NCBI GenBank assembly: GCA_021083345.1
Contig: JAJGRE010000001.1
Location: forward strand, 62,001-126,000
Direction of reading: 5' to 3'
Origin: Calditrichales bacterium MX18-03
GTDB taxonomy: Bacteria; Bacillota; Clostridia; Lutisporales; Lutisporaceae
Length of the DNA stretch: 64,000 nucleotides
Shown: positions 33,736 through 42,298 of the stretch, piece after piece
Numbering within the stretch: position 1 is the first letter of the stretch
How the letters are laid out: each line of letters opens with the position of its first letter
The notes under the pieces: model-generated
Told to the model about the DNA's origin: nothing
The model's database searches: none
The model's input: the letters and a program-made list of their open reading frames with translations, nothing else
Translations under genes and position numbers: made by a program

Positions 33736-35403
33736 GTGACAAAAAGCAAAGCAAAACTTAAGCTTATACCCCTTGGCGGCATGCATGAAATCGGAAAGAA
33801 CATGATGGCCATAGAGTATAAGGACACAATTATGGTGATCGACTGCGGGTTGATGTTCCCAGATGAGGAAATGCTGGGCATCGACCTGGTCATTCCGGAT
33901 ATCACCTATCTGCTGAAAAACAAGGATAAGGTAAAAGCGATTGTATTGACGCACGGACACGAAGATCACATCGGCGCGCTGCCCTATATCCTTCCTCAGA
34001 TGAACGTTCCGGTTTACGGAACCAGGCTGACTTTGGGACTGGTCGGAAACAAGCTCAAGGAGCATACCCATCTGAGCGCCGTTGAACTGAAAACCGTCAA
34101 GGCAAAGGACATTGTCAAGATCGGAGAATTTGAAGTAGAATTCATAAAAACCAGCCACAGCATTGCCGATTCCGTTGCCCTTGCCGTGCATACGCCGGTA
34201 GGGACCATTGTCCATACCGGTGACTTCAAGGTTGACTATCACCCCATAGACGGTGAACCCATCGACCTTCACCGTTTTGCAGAACTGGGCAAGCAGGGTG
34301 TGCTGGTATTCATGGCAGACAGCACCAATGTGGAGCGGCCTGGCTACACCATGTCGGAGAGCACGGTAGGTGCAACCTTTATCGATATTTTTAGGAATGC
34401 AAGAGGACGTATCATCGTTGCCACATTCGCATCCAATATTCACCGGATACAGCAGGCGGTCAATGCGGCCGTGTTGTTCGACAGAAAAGTGGCTGTCGTT
34501 GGCAGAAGCATGGTCAATGTTATCGGAGTCGCCACTGAGCTTGGTTATCTGAACATACCGGAAGGGGTTCTGATAGATATTGACCAGATCGAGCGCTATC
34601 CCAACGACCGGATTGCCATTATGACCACCGGCAGTCAGGGAGAACCGATGTCCGCTCTAGCCCGTATGTCGACCTCCGACCACCGCAAAGTCAGCATCAT
34701 TCCCGGAGACCGTGTTGTCATTTCGGCTACACCCATCCCCGGCAATGAGAAGCTGGTATCCAGAGTTATCAATCAGCTGTTCAAAAAGGGCGCTGATGTC
34801 ATTTATGAATCTCTGGCGGACATTCATGTTTCAGGCCATGCTTGCCAGGAAGAACTGAAGCTGCTGCATTCATTGGTCAAACCCAAATTCTTTGTGCCGG
34901 TTCACGGGGAGTTCAGGCATTTGAAGCAGCATGCCCAATTGGCTGAAAAACTGGGGATGAGCAAAGAGAACATTTTCCTGGCCGACAACGGTACCGTCAT
35001 GGAGTTTTCGAAGGAAAGCGGCCGCCTGGCCGGGACTGTTATCGCCGGAAAGGTTCTGGTTGACGGTTTGGGAGTAGGAGACGTCGGCAATATCGTTCTG
35101 AGAGACAGGAAGCATTTGTCCCAGGACGGCCTGATCGTAGTGGTTGTCACCATCAGTAAAGAAACCGGGCAGGTTGTGGCTGGTCCGGATATCATATCCA
35201 GAGGCTTCGTTTATGTCAGGGAGTCCGAAGACCTGATGGAGCAGTCCAAACTGATCATCAAGGAAGCCCTGTCAAAATGCGAAGAAAAGCAGATCACAGA
35301 GTGGGGTACGATAAAATCCCAGGTCAAAGACAGCCTGAAGGAATTCCTATATGAAAAGACAAAGCGCAACCCCATGATCCTGCCGATCATCATGGAGATT
35401 TAA
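33736..35403 (+). CDS. rnj: Ribonuclease J
   Basis: About 555 residues, a beta-CASP metallo-beta-lactamase nuclease with both endo- and 5'-exonuclease activity in Firmicutes RNA decay and maturation. The metal-binding motif HGHEDHIGALPY is near residue 73, followed by HTGDFKVDYHP, MADSTN, TTGSQGEP and SGHA. A C-terminal domain of about 100 residues follows. The start is uncertain: GTG 33736 gives a family-like opening (VTKSKAKLKLIPLGG) and has GAAAGGA 12 bases upstream, while TTG 33715 would add seven residues but has only a weak site. It is followed by a terminator. Confidence 0.93.
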   Translation: MTKSKAKLKLIPLGGMHEIGKNMMAIEYKDTIMVIDCGLMFPDEEMLGIDLVIPDITYLLKNKDKVKAIVLTHGHEDHIGALPYILPQMNVPVYGTRLTLGLVGNKLKEHTHLSAVELKTVKAKDIVKIGEFEVEFIKTSHSIADSVALAVHTPVGTIVHTGDFKVDYHPIDGEPIDLHRFAELGKQGVLVFMADSTNVERPGYTMSESTVGATFIDIFRNARGRIIVATFASNIHRIQQAVNAAVLFDRKVAVVGRSMVNVIGVATELGYLNIPEGVLIDIDQIERYPNDRIAIMTTGSQGEPMSALARMSTSDHRKVSIIPGDRVVISATPIPGNEKLVSRVINQLFKKGADVIYESLADIHVSGHACQEELKLLHSLVKPKFFVPVHGEFRHLKQHAQLAEKLGMSKENIFLADNGTVMEFSKESGRLAGTVIAGKVLVDGLGVGDVGNIVLRDRKHLSQDGLIVVVVTISKETGQVVAGPDIISRGFVYVRESEDLMEQSKLIIKEALSKCEEKQITEWGTIKSQVKDSLKEFLYEKTKRNPMILPIIMEI

Positions 35404-35408
35404 TGCCA

Positions 35409-35435
35409 GCAAAGCCTTGTGAATCAAGGCTTTTT
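35409..35435 (+). terminator. Intrinsic terminator of rnj
   Basis: AAAGCCTTG (35411-35419) and CAAGGCTTT (35425-35433), 5-base loop, T-run. Confidence 0.85.
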
Positions 35436-35476
35436 CCTATGTCTGCAGAAACCATCTGTTTTGGGGGAATAGATAT

Positions 35477-36400
35477 ATGAACGAAAAATTCTATATAATC
35501 ATCAATCCGGTATCTGCTAATCATACCACCGGTAAAGAGTGGCCCAGGTATGAAATCCTGCTGCGGGAAGCAGGGCTGTCTTTTGAGGCAGCGCTGACAC
35601 AATACCCGGAGCATGCCACCACCCTTGCACGAGAGGCATTAAAGTCAGGCTTTACCACAATTCTGAGCGTTGGGGGCGACGGCACCCTGAATGAGGTGGC
35701 CAACGGTTTTTTTGAAAGCGGCAGTCCTATCAACGAGAATGCCAGGCTTGCTGTATTCTCCAGGGGGACAGGCTGTGACTTTATTCGTTCCATCGGCTTG
35801 AAAAAGGAAATTGAGCCGGTCATTGAAATGTTGAAAAGGAACACGCCCATGTACTGCGATATCGGCAAAGTCAGGTATCAAAAATACGAGAAGGGCCTGG
35901 AGGACCGATATTTTCTGAACATTTCGGACCTTGGCATCGGCGGTGAAACCACGTACCGCGTCAACAAAAGCTCAAAGGCACTGAAAGGCTTCCTGTCATT
36001 TGCGATGGGTGCACTTTCTGCAATAGCAGCATATCATAACCGGATTTTTGAAATAGTAATAGATGACAGGATTCAGATCAAAGCACGTTTGAATAGTGTC
36101 ATCGTTGCCAACGGCAGGTATTTCGGCGGCGGAATGGAAGTGGCACCTGATGCGCTGCTTGATGATGGTCTTTTTGACATCATCGTTTTCGGAGACCTGA
36201 GCAAGCTGGAGGTCCTTAAAAGCTTCCCGCTGATCTATAAGGGCGCCCATATGAGCCACTCAAAGCTTCGGCATTACCGGGGAAAGCATATAAAAGTAAC
36301 ATGCCAGGAGGCTGCCTTGATCGAAATAGACGGAGAACAGCCCGGTACTTCCGATGCTGAGTTCTTGCTGATCCCCAAGGGTATTCAAGTGCTGGTATAG
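35477..36400 (+). CDS. Diacylglycerol/lipid kinase family protein (YegS/DagK type)
   Basis: A 307-residue cytoplasmic lipid kinase. The N-terminal NPVSANHTTGKEWP and the catalytic glycine-rich GGDGTLNEVANGF near residue 72 are the DAGK_cat signature, and LGIGGETTYRVN and RYFGGGMEVAPDALLDDGLFD mark the C-terminal beta-sandwich. The substrate could be diacylglycerol (recycling for lipoteichoic acid) or a related lipid. GGGGGAAT precedes the ATG. The gene follows the rnj terminator and shares no clear operon. Confidence 0.88.
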   Translation: MNEKFYIIINPVSANHTTGKEWPRYEILLREAGLSFEAALTQYPEHATTLAREALKSGFTTILSVGGDGTLNEVANGFFESGSPINENARLAVFSRGTGCDFIRSIGLKKEIEPVIEMLKRNTPMYCDIGKVRYQKYEKGLEDRYFLNISDLGIGGETTYRVNKSSKALKGFLSFAMGALSAIAAYHNRIFEIVIDDRIQIKARLNSVIVANGRYFGGGMEVAPDALLDDGLFDIIVFGDLSKLEVLKSFPLIYKGAHMSHSKLRHYRGKHIKVTCQEAALIEIDGEQPGTSDAEFLLIPKGIQVLV

Positions 36401-36501
36401 TAAGCAATGTATTCTGTGTTACTCGTTTGTTCCCTGTAAAGGGCTATCAAAGATGAGTTTAGTCAATAAATATTAATTTATCAGTTTTTACGAATATGTT
36501 C

Positions 36502-36530
36502 TTGAACTGTTTATTCAATACCTGTATAAT
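36502..36530 (+). promoter_or_regulatory. Promoter of typA
   Basis: TTGAAC (36502-36507) and TATAAT (36525-36530), 17-base spacer, 88 bases upstream of the typA start. Confidence 0.7.
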
Positions 36531-36618
36531 TCTTTAAGTGTGCATATATGCCACTACCGAAAAATAAGCGCAACACCCTGCAGCATAGCTGTAAATATAA
36601 ACCGTTTGGAGAATCAAA

Positions 36619-38451
36619 ATGGAAATCAATGTAAGAGAAGATGTCCGTAACATCGCTATTATCGCGCATGTTGACCACGGAAAAACCACACTGGTAGACG
36701 AATTGCTGAAGCAAAGCGGAACCTTCAGAACCAATGAAAACGTAGCGGAAAGAGTCATGGATTCCAATGACCTGGAACGGGAAAGAGGTATTACCATACT
36801 GGCCAAAAACACGGCGGTATTGTATAAGGACATCAAGATCAACATTGTTGATACGCCCGGCCACGCTGATTTTGGCGGCGAGGTGGAACGGGTACTGAAA
36901 ATGGTAAACAGCGTCCTCTTGATCGTGGACGCCTCAGAGGGACCCATGCCGCAGACACGTTTTGTTTTGAAAAAGGCGCTGGAGCTGCATTTGAAGCCCA
37001 TCGTCGTCATCAATAAAATTGACCGCCCGGATTCCAGAATCCATGAGGTTATCGATGAGATCATCGACCTGTTCATTGAACTGGGTGCCGATGATGCACA
37101 GCTGGAATTCCCTATTATATATGCATCTGCCAAGGCAGGCTTTGCAAAAATCAAAATGGAAGATGAATCTGACAACATGGACCCTTTGTTTGAAACCATC
37201 ATAAGCCGCGTAGAACCGCCTAGCGGAGATGCGGAGGGACCCTTGCAGATGCTGGTCACCACCATTGAATACGATGACTATGTAGGCAGAATCGCCATAG
37301 GCAGGATCGTCCGCGGTCGAGTCCGCTACGGTCAGAACGCAGCACTGTGCAAGCGTGACGGCAGCGTGCAGAATGTCAGGATCGGCCGCGTATACGGCTT
37401 CATGGGCCTGAAGCGCGCTGAAGTTGATGAGGCTTATCTTGGCGACATCATAGCGATATCCGGTATAGAAGAGATCAATATAGGCGAGACGGTGTGCGAC
37501 CCTCAGAACCCTGAGGCATTGCCCTTTGTGGATATAGAAGAGCCCACCATCTCCATGACCTTCAGCGTCAACAACAGTCCCTTTGCAGGACGGGAAGGCA
37601 ATTACGTCACATCCAGGCATCTCCGTGCAAGGCTGTTCAAGGAGCTGGAAACCAATGTGGCACTGCGGGTGTTTGAAACGGATTCACCCGATACCTTCGA
37701 GGTTGCCGGCAGAGGCGAGCTGCATCTCTCCATCCTTATTGAGACCATGAGAAGGCAGGGCTACGAGTTTCAGGTATCCAAACCCACTGTCATCATGAAA
37801 GAAGTTGACGGTGTCCGGCTTGAACCCATCGAGCACCTGATCATTGATATTCCTGAGGACTATATGGGCGTTGTCATGGATAAGCTGGGAACACGGAAAG
37901 CGGAAATGATCAATATGGGCAATAATGCCGACGGCTATCTCCGCCTGGAGTTCAAGATCCCGGCCAGAGGCCTGATCGGCTACCGGTCTCAGTTTATGAC
38001 CGACACAAAGGGTAACGGCATCATGCACCATGTTTTCCACGGCTATGAGCCCTTCAAGGGCGAGGTTCCCGAAAGGCAGCGAGGCTCACTGGTGGCCTTT
38101 GAAACCGGTGAAACCACCACTTACGGCCTATATAACGCACAGGAGCGGGGTGAGCTCTATATCGGTGCCGGTGTGGCCGTGTACTCCGGAATGATCGTCG
38201 GTGAAAATGCCAAGTCGGACGATATAGAGGTCAATGTCTGCAAGAAAAAGCATGTGACCAACATGCGGGCTTCCGGCTCAGATGAAGCCCTGAGACTGAC
38301 GACGCCCACAGACATGAGTCTGGAGCAGTGCCTGGAATTCATCGCTGCAGATGAGCTGGTGGAAATCACACCGGAATCCATCCGGCTTCGGAAAAGGATA
38401 CTGGACAGCGGTATGCGGGCAAAGCTGCTGAAAAAAGGCAAGGATATTTAA
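36619..38451 (+). CDS. typA: Ribosome-associated GTPase TypA/BipA
   Basis: A 610-residue translational GTPase. G domain: AHVDHGKTTLVDELL near residue 18, RERGITI, DTPGHADFGGEVERVL and VINKIDRP. Domain II, EF-G-like domains III and V, and the TypA-specific C-terminal domain (TPTDMSLEQCLEFI, RLRKRILDSGMRAK) follow. The protein binds ribosomes and helps assembly and translation at low temperature or under stress. TTTGGAG precedes the ATG. The gene has its own promoter and terminator. Confidence 0.97.
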   Translation: MEINVREDVRNIAIIAHVDHGKTTLVDELLKQSGTFRTNENVAERVMDSNDLERERGITILAKNTAVLYKDIKINIVDTPGHADFGGEVERVLKMVNSVLLIVDASEGPMPQTRFVLKKALELHLKPIVVINKIDRPDSRIHEVIDEIIDLFIELGADDAQLEFPIIYASAKAGFAKIKMEDESDNMDPLFETIISRVEPPSGDAEGPLQMLVTTIEYDDYVGRIAIGRIVRGRVRYGQNAALCKRDGSVQNVRIGRVYGFMGLKRAEVDEAYLGDIIAISGIEEINIGETVCDPQNPEALPFVDIEEPTISMTFSVNNSPFAGREGNYVTSRHLRARLFKELETNVALRVFETDSPDTFEVAGRGELHLSILIETMRRQGYEFQVSKPTVIMKEVDGVRLEPIEHLIIDIPEDYMGVVMDKLGTRKAEMINMGNNADGYLRLEFKIPARGLIGYRSQFMTDTKGNGIMHHVFHGYEPFKGEVPERQRGSLVAFETGETTTYGLYNAQERGELYIGAGVAVYSGMIVGENAKSDDIEVNVCKKKHVTNMRASGSDEALRLTTPTDMSLEQCLEFIAADELVEITPESIRLRKRILDSGMRAKLLKKGKDI

Positions 38452-38456
38452 GAATC

Positions 38457-38483
38457 AAGCTTCGCGTTTGCGGAGCTTTTTCT
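38457..38483 (+). terminator. Intrinsic terminator of typA
   Basis: AGCTTCGC (38458-38465) and GCGGAGCT (38470-38477) around GTTT, followed by T-rich sequence. Confidence 0.8.
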
Positions 38484-38504
38484 TATTGATTTGACTGCCT
38501 GAGC

Positions 38505-38533
38505 TTGTCAAAATTTGTAGTACAGGATATAAT
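38505..38533 (+). promoter_or_regulatory. Promoter of mltG
   Basis: TTGTCA (38505-38510) and TATAAT (38528-38533), 17-base spacer. Confidence 0.7.
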
Positions 38534-38601
38534 TAATTAGAATATTGGAAGGCTATTGATTCGGATAAGAACGCGCGTTAAGCAGCAGAATGGAGGCTGA
38601 C

Positions 38602-39651
38602 ATGAAAAATACAACAACTGCAATGCGAAACAAGAGACACGGCATCCGCCCTGTCCGCGCTTTATTTTTCCTGCTGCTCATGGTCGCTGCCTTATCCTAT
38701 TTTTACTATACTTCAGAGCTAAATGCCGTGTCTTCTGCCGACCGGGCTGCAGAGAAGGAAATTGTCATCGCCAAGGGCTCCAGCCTTAAGGTCATAGCAG
38801 GAGCCCTGGAAAAAGAGAACCTGATCCGGAACAAGCTGGTTTTTGAAATCTATTGCAAGCTGAACAAGACAGCGGACAAAATGAAAGCCGGCAAGTACCA
38901 GCTCAGCAACGGAATGACGGTTGCAGAGATCGTTGATAAAATTGCGTCAGGCAAAGCTTTGATCAGTACTGTACATTTTACCGTTCCGGAAGGCTTTAAC
39001 CTGGAGCAGATCATAGACAGGATCAGCGAGACCGGCACAGTCACAAGGGATGAGGTTGCTTCCGCCGTGAACAGCAAAACCTATGACTATGCCTTTATAA
39101 AAGAAATACCGGATCGGGAAAACAAGCTGGAAGGCTACCTTTTTCCCGAAACTTATGAAGTCTATAAGGATGCCGGAGCAGAAGAATATATTGACAAGAT
39201 GCTGAAACAGTTCGACACGGTCTTTACGCCGGAATACCGCAGCCGCGCCAAAGAACTGAATATGAGCATCGATGAGGTCATTACCCTGGCTTCCATCATT
39301 GAAAGGGAAGCCAAGCATGAAAACGAGCGGAAGACCATATCCGCCGTATTCCACAACCGTCTGAAAAAAGGCATGATGCTTCAGAGCTGTGCGACGATCC
39401 AGTACCTTCTGAAGGAGCAGAAGGCAGTCCTGACCTACAAGGACCTGGAGATCCAATCCCCTTACAACACCTACAAAAATGCCGGCTTGCCGCCGGGACC
39501 CATTGCATCGCCGGGTAAGAGCTCCATAGAGGCGGCGCTTTATCCTGAACAGGTTGATTATCTTTATTTTGTTGCAAAGGAAGACGGCTCCCATGTCTTT
39601 ACAAAAACCTACCGGGAGCACCTGAATGCCCAGAATAAAATCAACAGATAA
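38602..39651 (+). CDS. mltG: Endolytic transglycosylase MltG
   Basis: A 349-residue single-pass membrane protein. The N-terminal membrane segment (ALFFLLLMVAALSYFYY) spans about residues 18-35. A LysM-like subdomain (IVIAKGSSLKVIAGALEKENLI) is followed by the YceG catalytic domain with the active glutamate in ASIIEREAKHENER and with NTYKNAGLPPGPIASPG. It cleaves nascent glycan strands and may set their length. ATG 38602 follows GGAGG at 38592-38596, and an ATG at 38590 overlaps this site. It heads the yrrL-M-N/O-udk order known in Bacillus. Confidence 0.95.
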   Translation: MKNTTTAMRNKRHGIRPVRALFFLLLMVAALSYFYYTSELNAVSSADRAAEKEIVIAKGSSLKVIAGALEKENLIRNKLVFEIYCKLNKTADKMKAGKYQLSNGMTVAEIVDKIASGKALISTVHFTVPEGFNLEQIIDRISETGTVTRDEVASAVNSKTYDYAFIKEIPDRENKLEGYLFPETYEVYKDAGAEEYIDKMLKQFDTVFTPEYRSRAKELNMSIDEVITLASIIEREAKHENERKTISAVFHNRLKKGMMLQSCATIQYLLKEQKAVLTYKDLEIQSPYNTYKNAGLPPGPIASPGKSSIEAALYPEQVDYLYFVAKEDGSHVFTKTYREHLNAQNKINR

Positions 39652-39670
39652 ACAGACAATAAAAATGCCG

Positions 39671-39692
39671 GGCTTCAATTGAAGCCTTTTTT
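39671..39692 (+). terminator. Intrinsic terminator between mltG and the methyltransferase gene
   Basis: GGCTTC-AATT-GAAGCC followed by six T. Confidence 0.75.
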
Positions 39693-39714
39693 ATTGAGAG
39701 AATGAGGTGAGGCT

Positions 39715-40386
39715 GTGTCCAATGTAAGCCATGACTATATAGAAAAATACCTGCTGGCGCTATTACCGGAAAGGGAAGGTCTGATCAAGGATCTGGAGGC
39801 CTTCGCAGTAGAGAACCATGTTCCCATCATTACACCGGATATTGCGACGCTTTTGTCGGTATTGATCAAATCCACCGGTGCCAAACGCATCCTGGAGGTA
39901 GGAACCGCTATCGGCTACTCTGCCATCTGGATGGGCTTATGCGCCGGCAGCGGCTTCGCCATTACCACTATTGAAAAGGACGAAGAGACGGCGGCGCTAG
40001 CAGCCGGTCACTTTGAAAAAGCAGGCATGCAGGACAGCATCCGACTGCTGGTGGGCGACGCTGAAGAGGTTCTGAAAACGCTGGGCGGCACCTATGATCT
40101 GGTTTTTGTTGATGCAGCCAAAGGACAGTACATGGAATTTTTCAGGCACAGCATCGGTATGCTGCGAATCGGCGGACTCTTTATCTGTGATAATGTACTG
40201 TTTCGCGGCATGGTAGCGGAACGGGCGCTGCTCAAGAGAAGGAAGATCACCATCGTCAAGCGTCTGAAAAAGTTCCTGAGCTTCATTTCACAGCATGAAT
40301 GCCTTCAAACGACCATCATTCCCATGGGTGACGGCATATCCGTCAGCTGCAAACTGAAGGAGGTAGCCTTTGATGATCAGACCTGA
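39715..40386 (+). CDS. O-methyltransferase family protein (YrrM/TrmR-like)
   Basis: A 223-residue SAM-dependent methyltransferase. The SAM-binding motif ILEVGTAIGYSAIWM lies near residue 60, with DLVFVDAAKGQYMEFF and ICDNVLFRG as later motifs of the catechol O-methyltransferase-like family. In Bacillus the neighbour of the U32 genes, YrrM (TrmR), methylates 5-hydroxyuridine in tRNA, which fits the U32 peptidase-like gene that follows. GTG 39715 has GAGGTGAGG upstream. It overlaps the next gene by about 17 bases, so the two products are translationally coupled. Confidence 0.87.
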   Translation: MSNVSHDYIEKYLLALLPEREGLIKDLEAFAVENHVPIITPDIATLLSVLIKSTGAKRILEVGTAIGYSAIWMGLCAGSGFAITTIEKDEETAALAAGHFEKAGMQDSIRLLVGDAEEVLKTLGGTYDLVFVDAAKGQYMEFFRHSIGMLRIGGLFICDNVLFRGMVAERALLKRRKITIVKRLKKFLSFISQHECLQTTIIPMGDGISVSCKLKEVAFDDQT

Positions 40387-41608
40387 GCTGCTGGCTCCGG
40401 CCGGCAATATGGAAAAACTGAAGATGGCGGTCATATACGGTGCAGATGCCGTATATATAGGGGGAGAACGCTTCGGCTTAAGAGCGGCTGCCGGGAATTT
40501 CACCATGGACGAAATCCGGGAAGCAGTCCGTTTTGCCCACAGCCATGGAAGAAAGCTTTTCGTCACAGTGAATATCATACCTCATAATGAGGATTTGGAA
40601 GTACTTCCGGAGTACCTGCGGGAGCTTGAGGGTGCCGGTGTTGATGCGCTGATCGTATCCGATCCCGGCGTGATTGCCTTTGCGAAGGAAACCGTACCGG
40701 GCATGGAGCTGCACCTCAGTACGCAAGCCAATAATACCAATTATAAAAGTGCAGCTTTCTGGCATCAGCAGGGCATCCGACGGATCGTACTGGCAAGGGA
40801 GCTTAGCTTCAGGGAAATCCGCGAGATAACGGAAAGAGCGCCGGAGGGGTTGGAATTTGAGATTTTCGTGCATGGTGCCATGTGCATCTCCTATTCAGGC
40901 AGGTGCCTGCTCAGCAACTATATGGTGGGCAGGGATGCCAACCGGGGAGAGTGCGCCCATCCATGCCGCTATAAATACTACCTGGTGGAGGAAAAGCGTC
41001 CCGGAGAATACATGCCGGTGGAAGAAGATGAGAGAGGCACTTACATCTTCAACTCAAAGGACCTTTGTATGATTGAGAGCCTGCCGCAGCTTCTTGAGTC
41101 CGGCGTGACCAGCCTGAAAATCGAAGGCCGGATGAAAAGCGTGTATTATGTGGCTACCGTAGTACGGGCATACCGGATGGCCATTGACAGCTATTTGGAA
41201 AACCCCGCCGGATTCCGCTTCAATCCTCAGTGGCTGGAGGAGCTCAACAAAGCCAGCCACCGCGAATTCGGCACAGGCTTTTTCCATGACAAGCCCGATC
41301 AGAACGGGCAGGTCTATCATACTGGCGCTTATGTCAGGGATTATGCCTTTATCGGTCTGGTTCAGGATTACGACGCTGCCACCGGTATTGCTACCGTCGA
41401 GCAAAGAAACAAGATGTCCATCGGCGATGAGATCGAGATCATCGGACCCGGCAAGGCCATGTTCACGCAAAGACTGGAGCAAATGTGGAATGATGCAGGA
41501 GAGGAAATCCAGTCAGCGCCGCATCCTCAGCAAATCGTGAAAATGCCTGTCAAAATGCCGGTCAGCCGTTATGATATTTTAAGAAGGGAGAGACGAGACG
41601 GTGAGTGA
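40370..41608 (+). CDS. Peptidase U32-family protein (probable tRNA hydroxylation enzyme)
   Basis: A 412-residue protein with the U32 opening [17 protein letters not shown], the signature [10 protein letters not shown]-type block (here [18 protein letters not shown]) and the conserved cysteines in [11 protein letters not shown] that are thought to bind an Fe-S cluster. In Bacillus the paralogues YrrN/YrrO (TrhP1/TrhP2) are needed for 5-hydroxyuridine at tRNA position 34; here a single protein is seen. Two adjacent ATG codons (40370, 40373) follow GGAGG. It overlaps udk by 8 bases. Linked synthesis with the methyltransferase gene fits one tRNA-modification pathway. Confidence 0.9.
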   Translation: MMIRPELLAPAGNMEKLKMAVIYGADAVYIGGERFGLRAAAGNFTMDEIREAVRFAHSHGRKLFVTVNIIPHNEDLEVLPEYLRELEGAGVDALIVSDPGVIAFAKETVPGMELHLSTQANNTNYKSAAFWHQQGIRRIVLARELSFREIREITERAPEGLEFEIFVHGAMCISYSGRCLLSNYMVGRDANRGECAHPCRYKYYLVEEKRPGEYMPVEEDERGTYIFNSKDLCMIESLPQLLESGVTSLKIEGRMKSVYYVATVVRAYRMAIDSYLENPAGFRFNPQWLEELNKASHREFGTGFFHDKPDQNGQVYHTGAYVRDYAFIGLVQDYDAATGIATVEQRNKMSIGDEIEIIGPGKAMFTQRLEQMWNDAGEEIQSAPHPQQIVKMPVKMPVSRYDILRRERRDGE

Positions 41609-42242
41609 GGTTAGTAGAAAAAAACCATTGATTATCGGTATCGCAGGGGGTACGGGTTCCGGTAAGAGCACCGTTGCACGGGCCATTTTCGAGAGTATAC
41701 CGGAGAAAAACGCAGCCATCATCGAGCAGGACTGCTACTATAAGGATCAGAGCCATCTGGCACCTGAAGACCGTGTCAACGTCAACTACGACCATCCCCT
41801 TGCCTTCGACACCGAGCTCTTGATCCAACAGGTGATGAACCTGCTGGATGGACAAGCCATAGAGAAACCGCAATATGATTTTACCGTGCACAACCGAAAA
41901 ATAGAAACCGTCCGGGTGGAGCCTAAAGACATCGTCATTCTGGAAGGCATCCTGATACTGGACTCTCCCAAGCTGCGCAGCCTGATGGACATCAAGATAT
42001 TTGTCGACACTGACGCAGACGTACGGATCATTCGCCGTATCCTGCGCGATATGAAGGAAAGGGGACGATCGCTGGAATCGGTCATCAACCAGTATCTCAA
42101 TATCGTCAAGCCAGCCCACAACGAATTTGCTGAACCCACCAAGCGCTATGCGGACATCATCATTCCCGAGGGCGGCTACAACAAGGTGGCGGTGGATATC
42201 ATGGTGGCCAAGATCAAGTCCATCATCGAACAAAAAGAATAA
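41601..42242 (+). CDS. udk: Uridine kinase
   Basis: A 213-residue kinase that phosphorylates uridine and cytidine in pyrimidine salvage. The P-loop is [14 protein letters not shown] near residue 14, the substrate region [10 protein letters not shown] follows, and YDHPLAFD and later R-rich lid residues ([13 protein letters not shown]) fit the family. GTG 41601 is supported by AAGGGAGAG upstream and overlaps the end of the U32 gene. A hairpin that covers the ribosome site of the next gene begins 9 bases after its stop. Confidence 0.95.
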   Translation: MSEVSRKKPLIIGIAGGTGSGKSTVARAIFESIPEKNAAIIEQDCYYKDQSHLAPEDRVNVNYDHPLAFDTELLIQQVMNLLDGQAIEKPQYDFTVHNRKIETVRVEPKDIVILEGILILDSPKLRSLMDIKIFVDTDADVRIIRRILRDMKERGRSLESVINQYLNIVKPAHNEFAEPTKRYADIIIPEGGYNKVAVDIMVAKIKSIIEQKE

Positions 42243-42250
42243 ACCGTATG

Positions 42251-42298
42251 AACCTTCCTCTATTTGACAATACTAAAGCAATAGAGGGAGGTTTTATT
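42251..42298 (+). promoter_or_regulatory. Hairpin sequestering the ribosome site of the PBP gene
   Basis: Bases 42251-42264 pair with 42280-42293 (14 pairs, one wobble, 15-base loop). The 3' arm contains the GGGAGG ribosome site (42286-42291) for the ATG at 42299 and is followed by TTTTATTA, so the structure could act either as a weak terminator after udk or as a translational block. Confidence 0.65.
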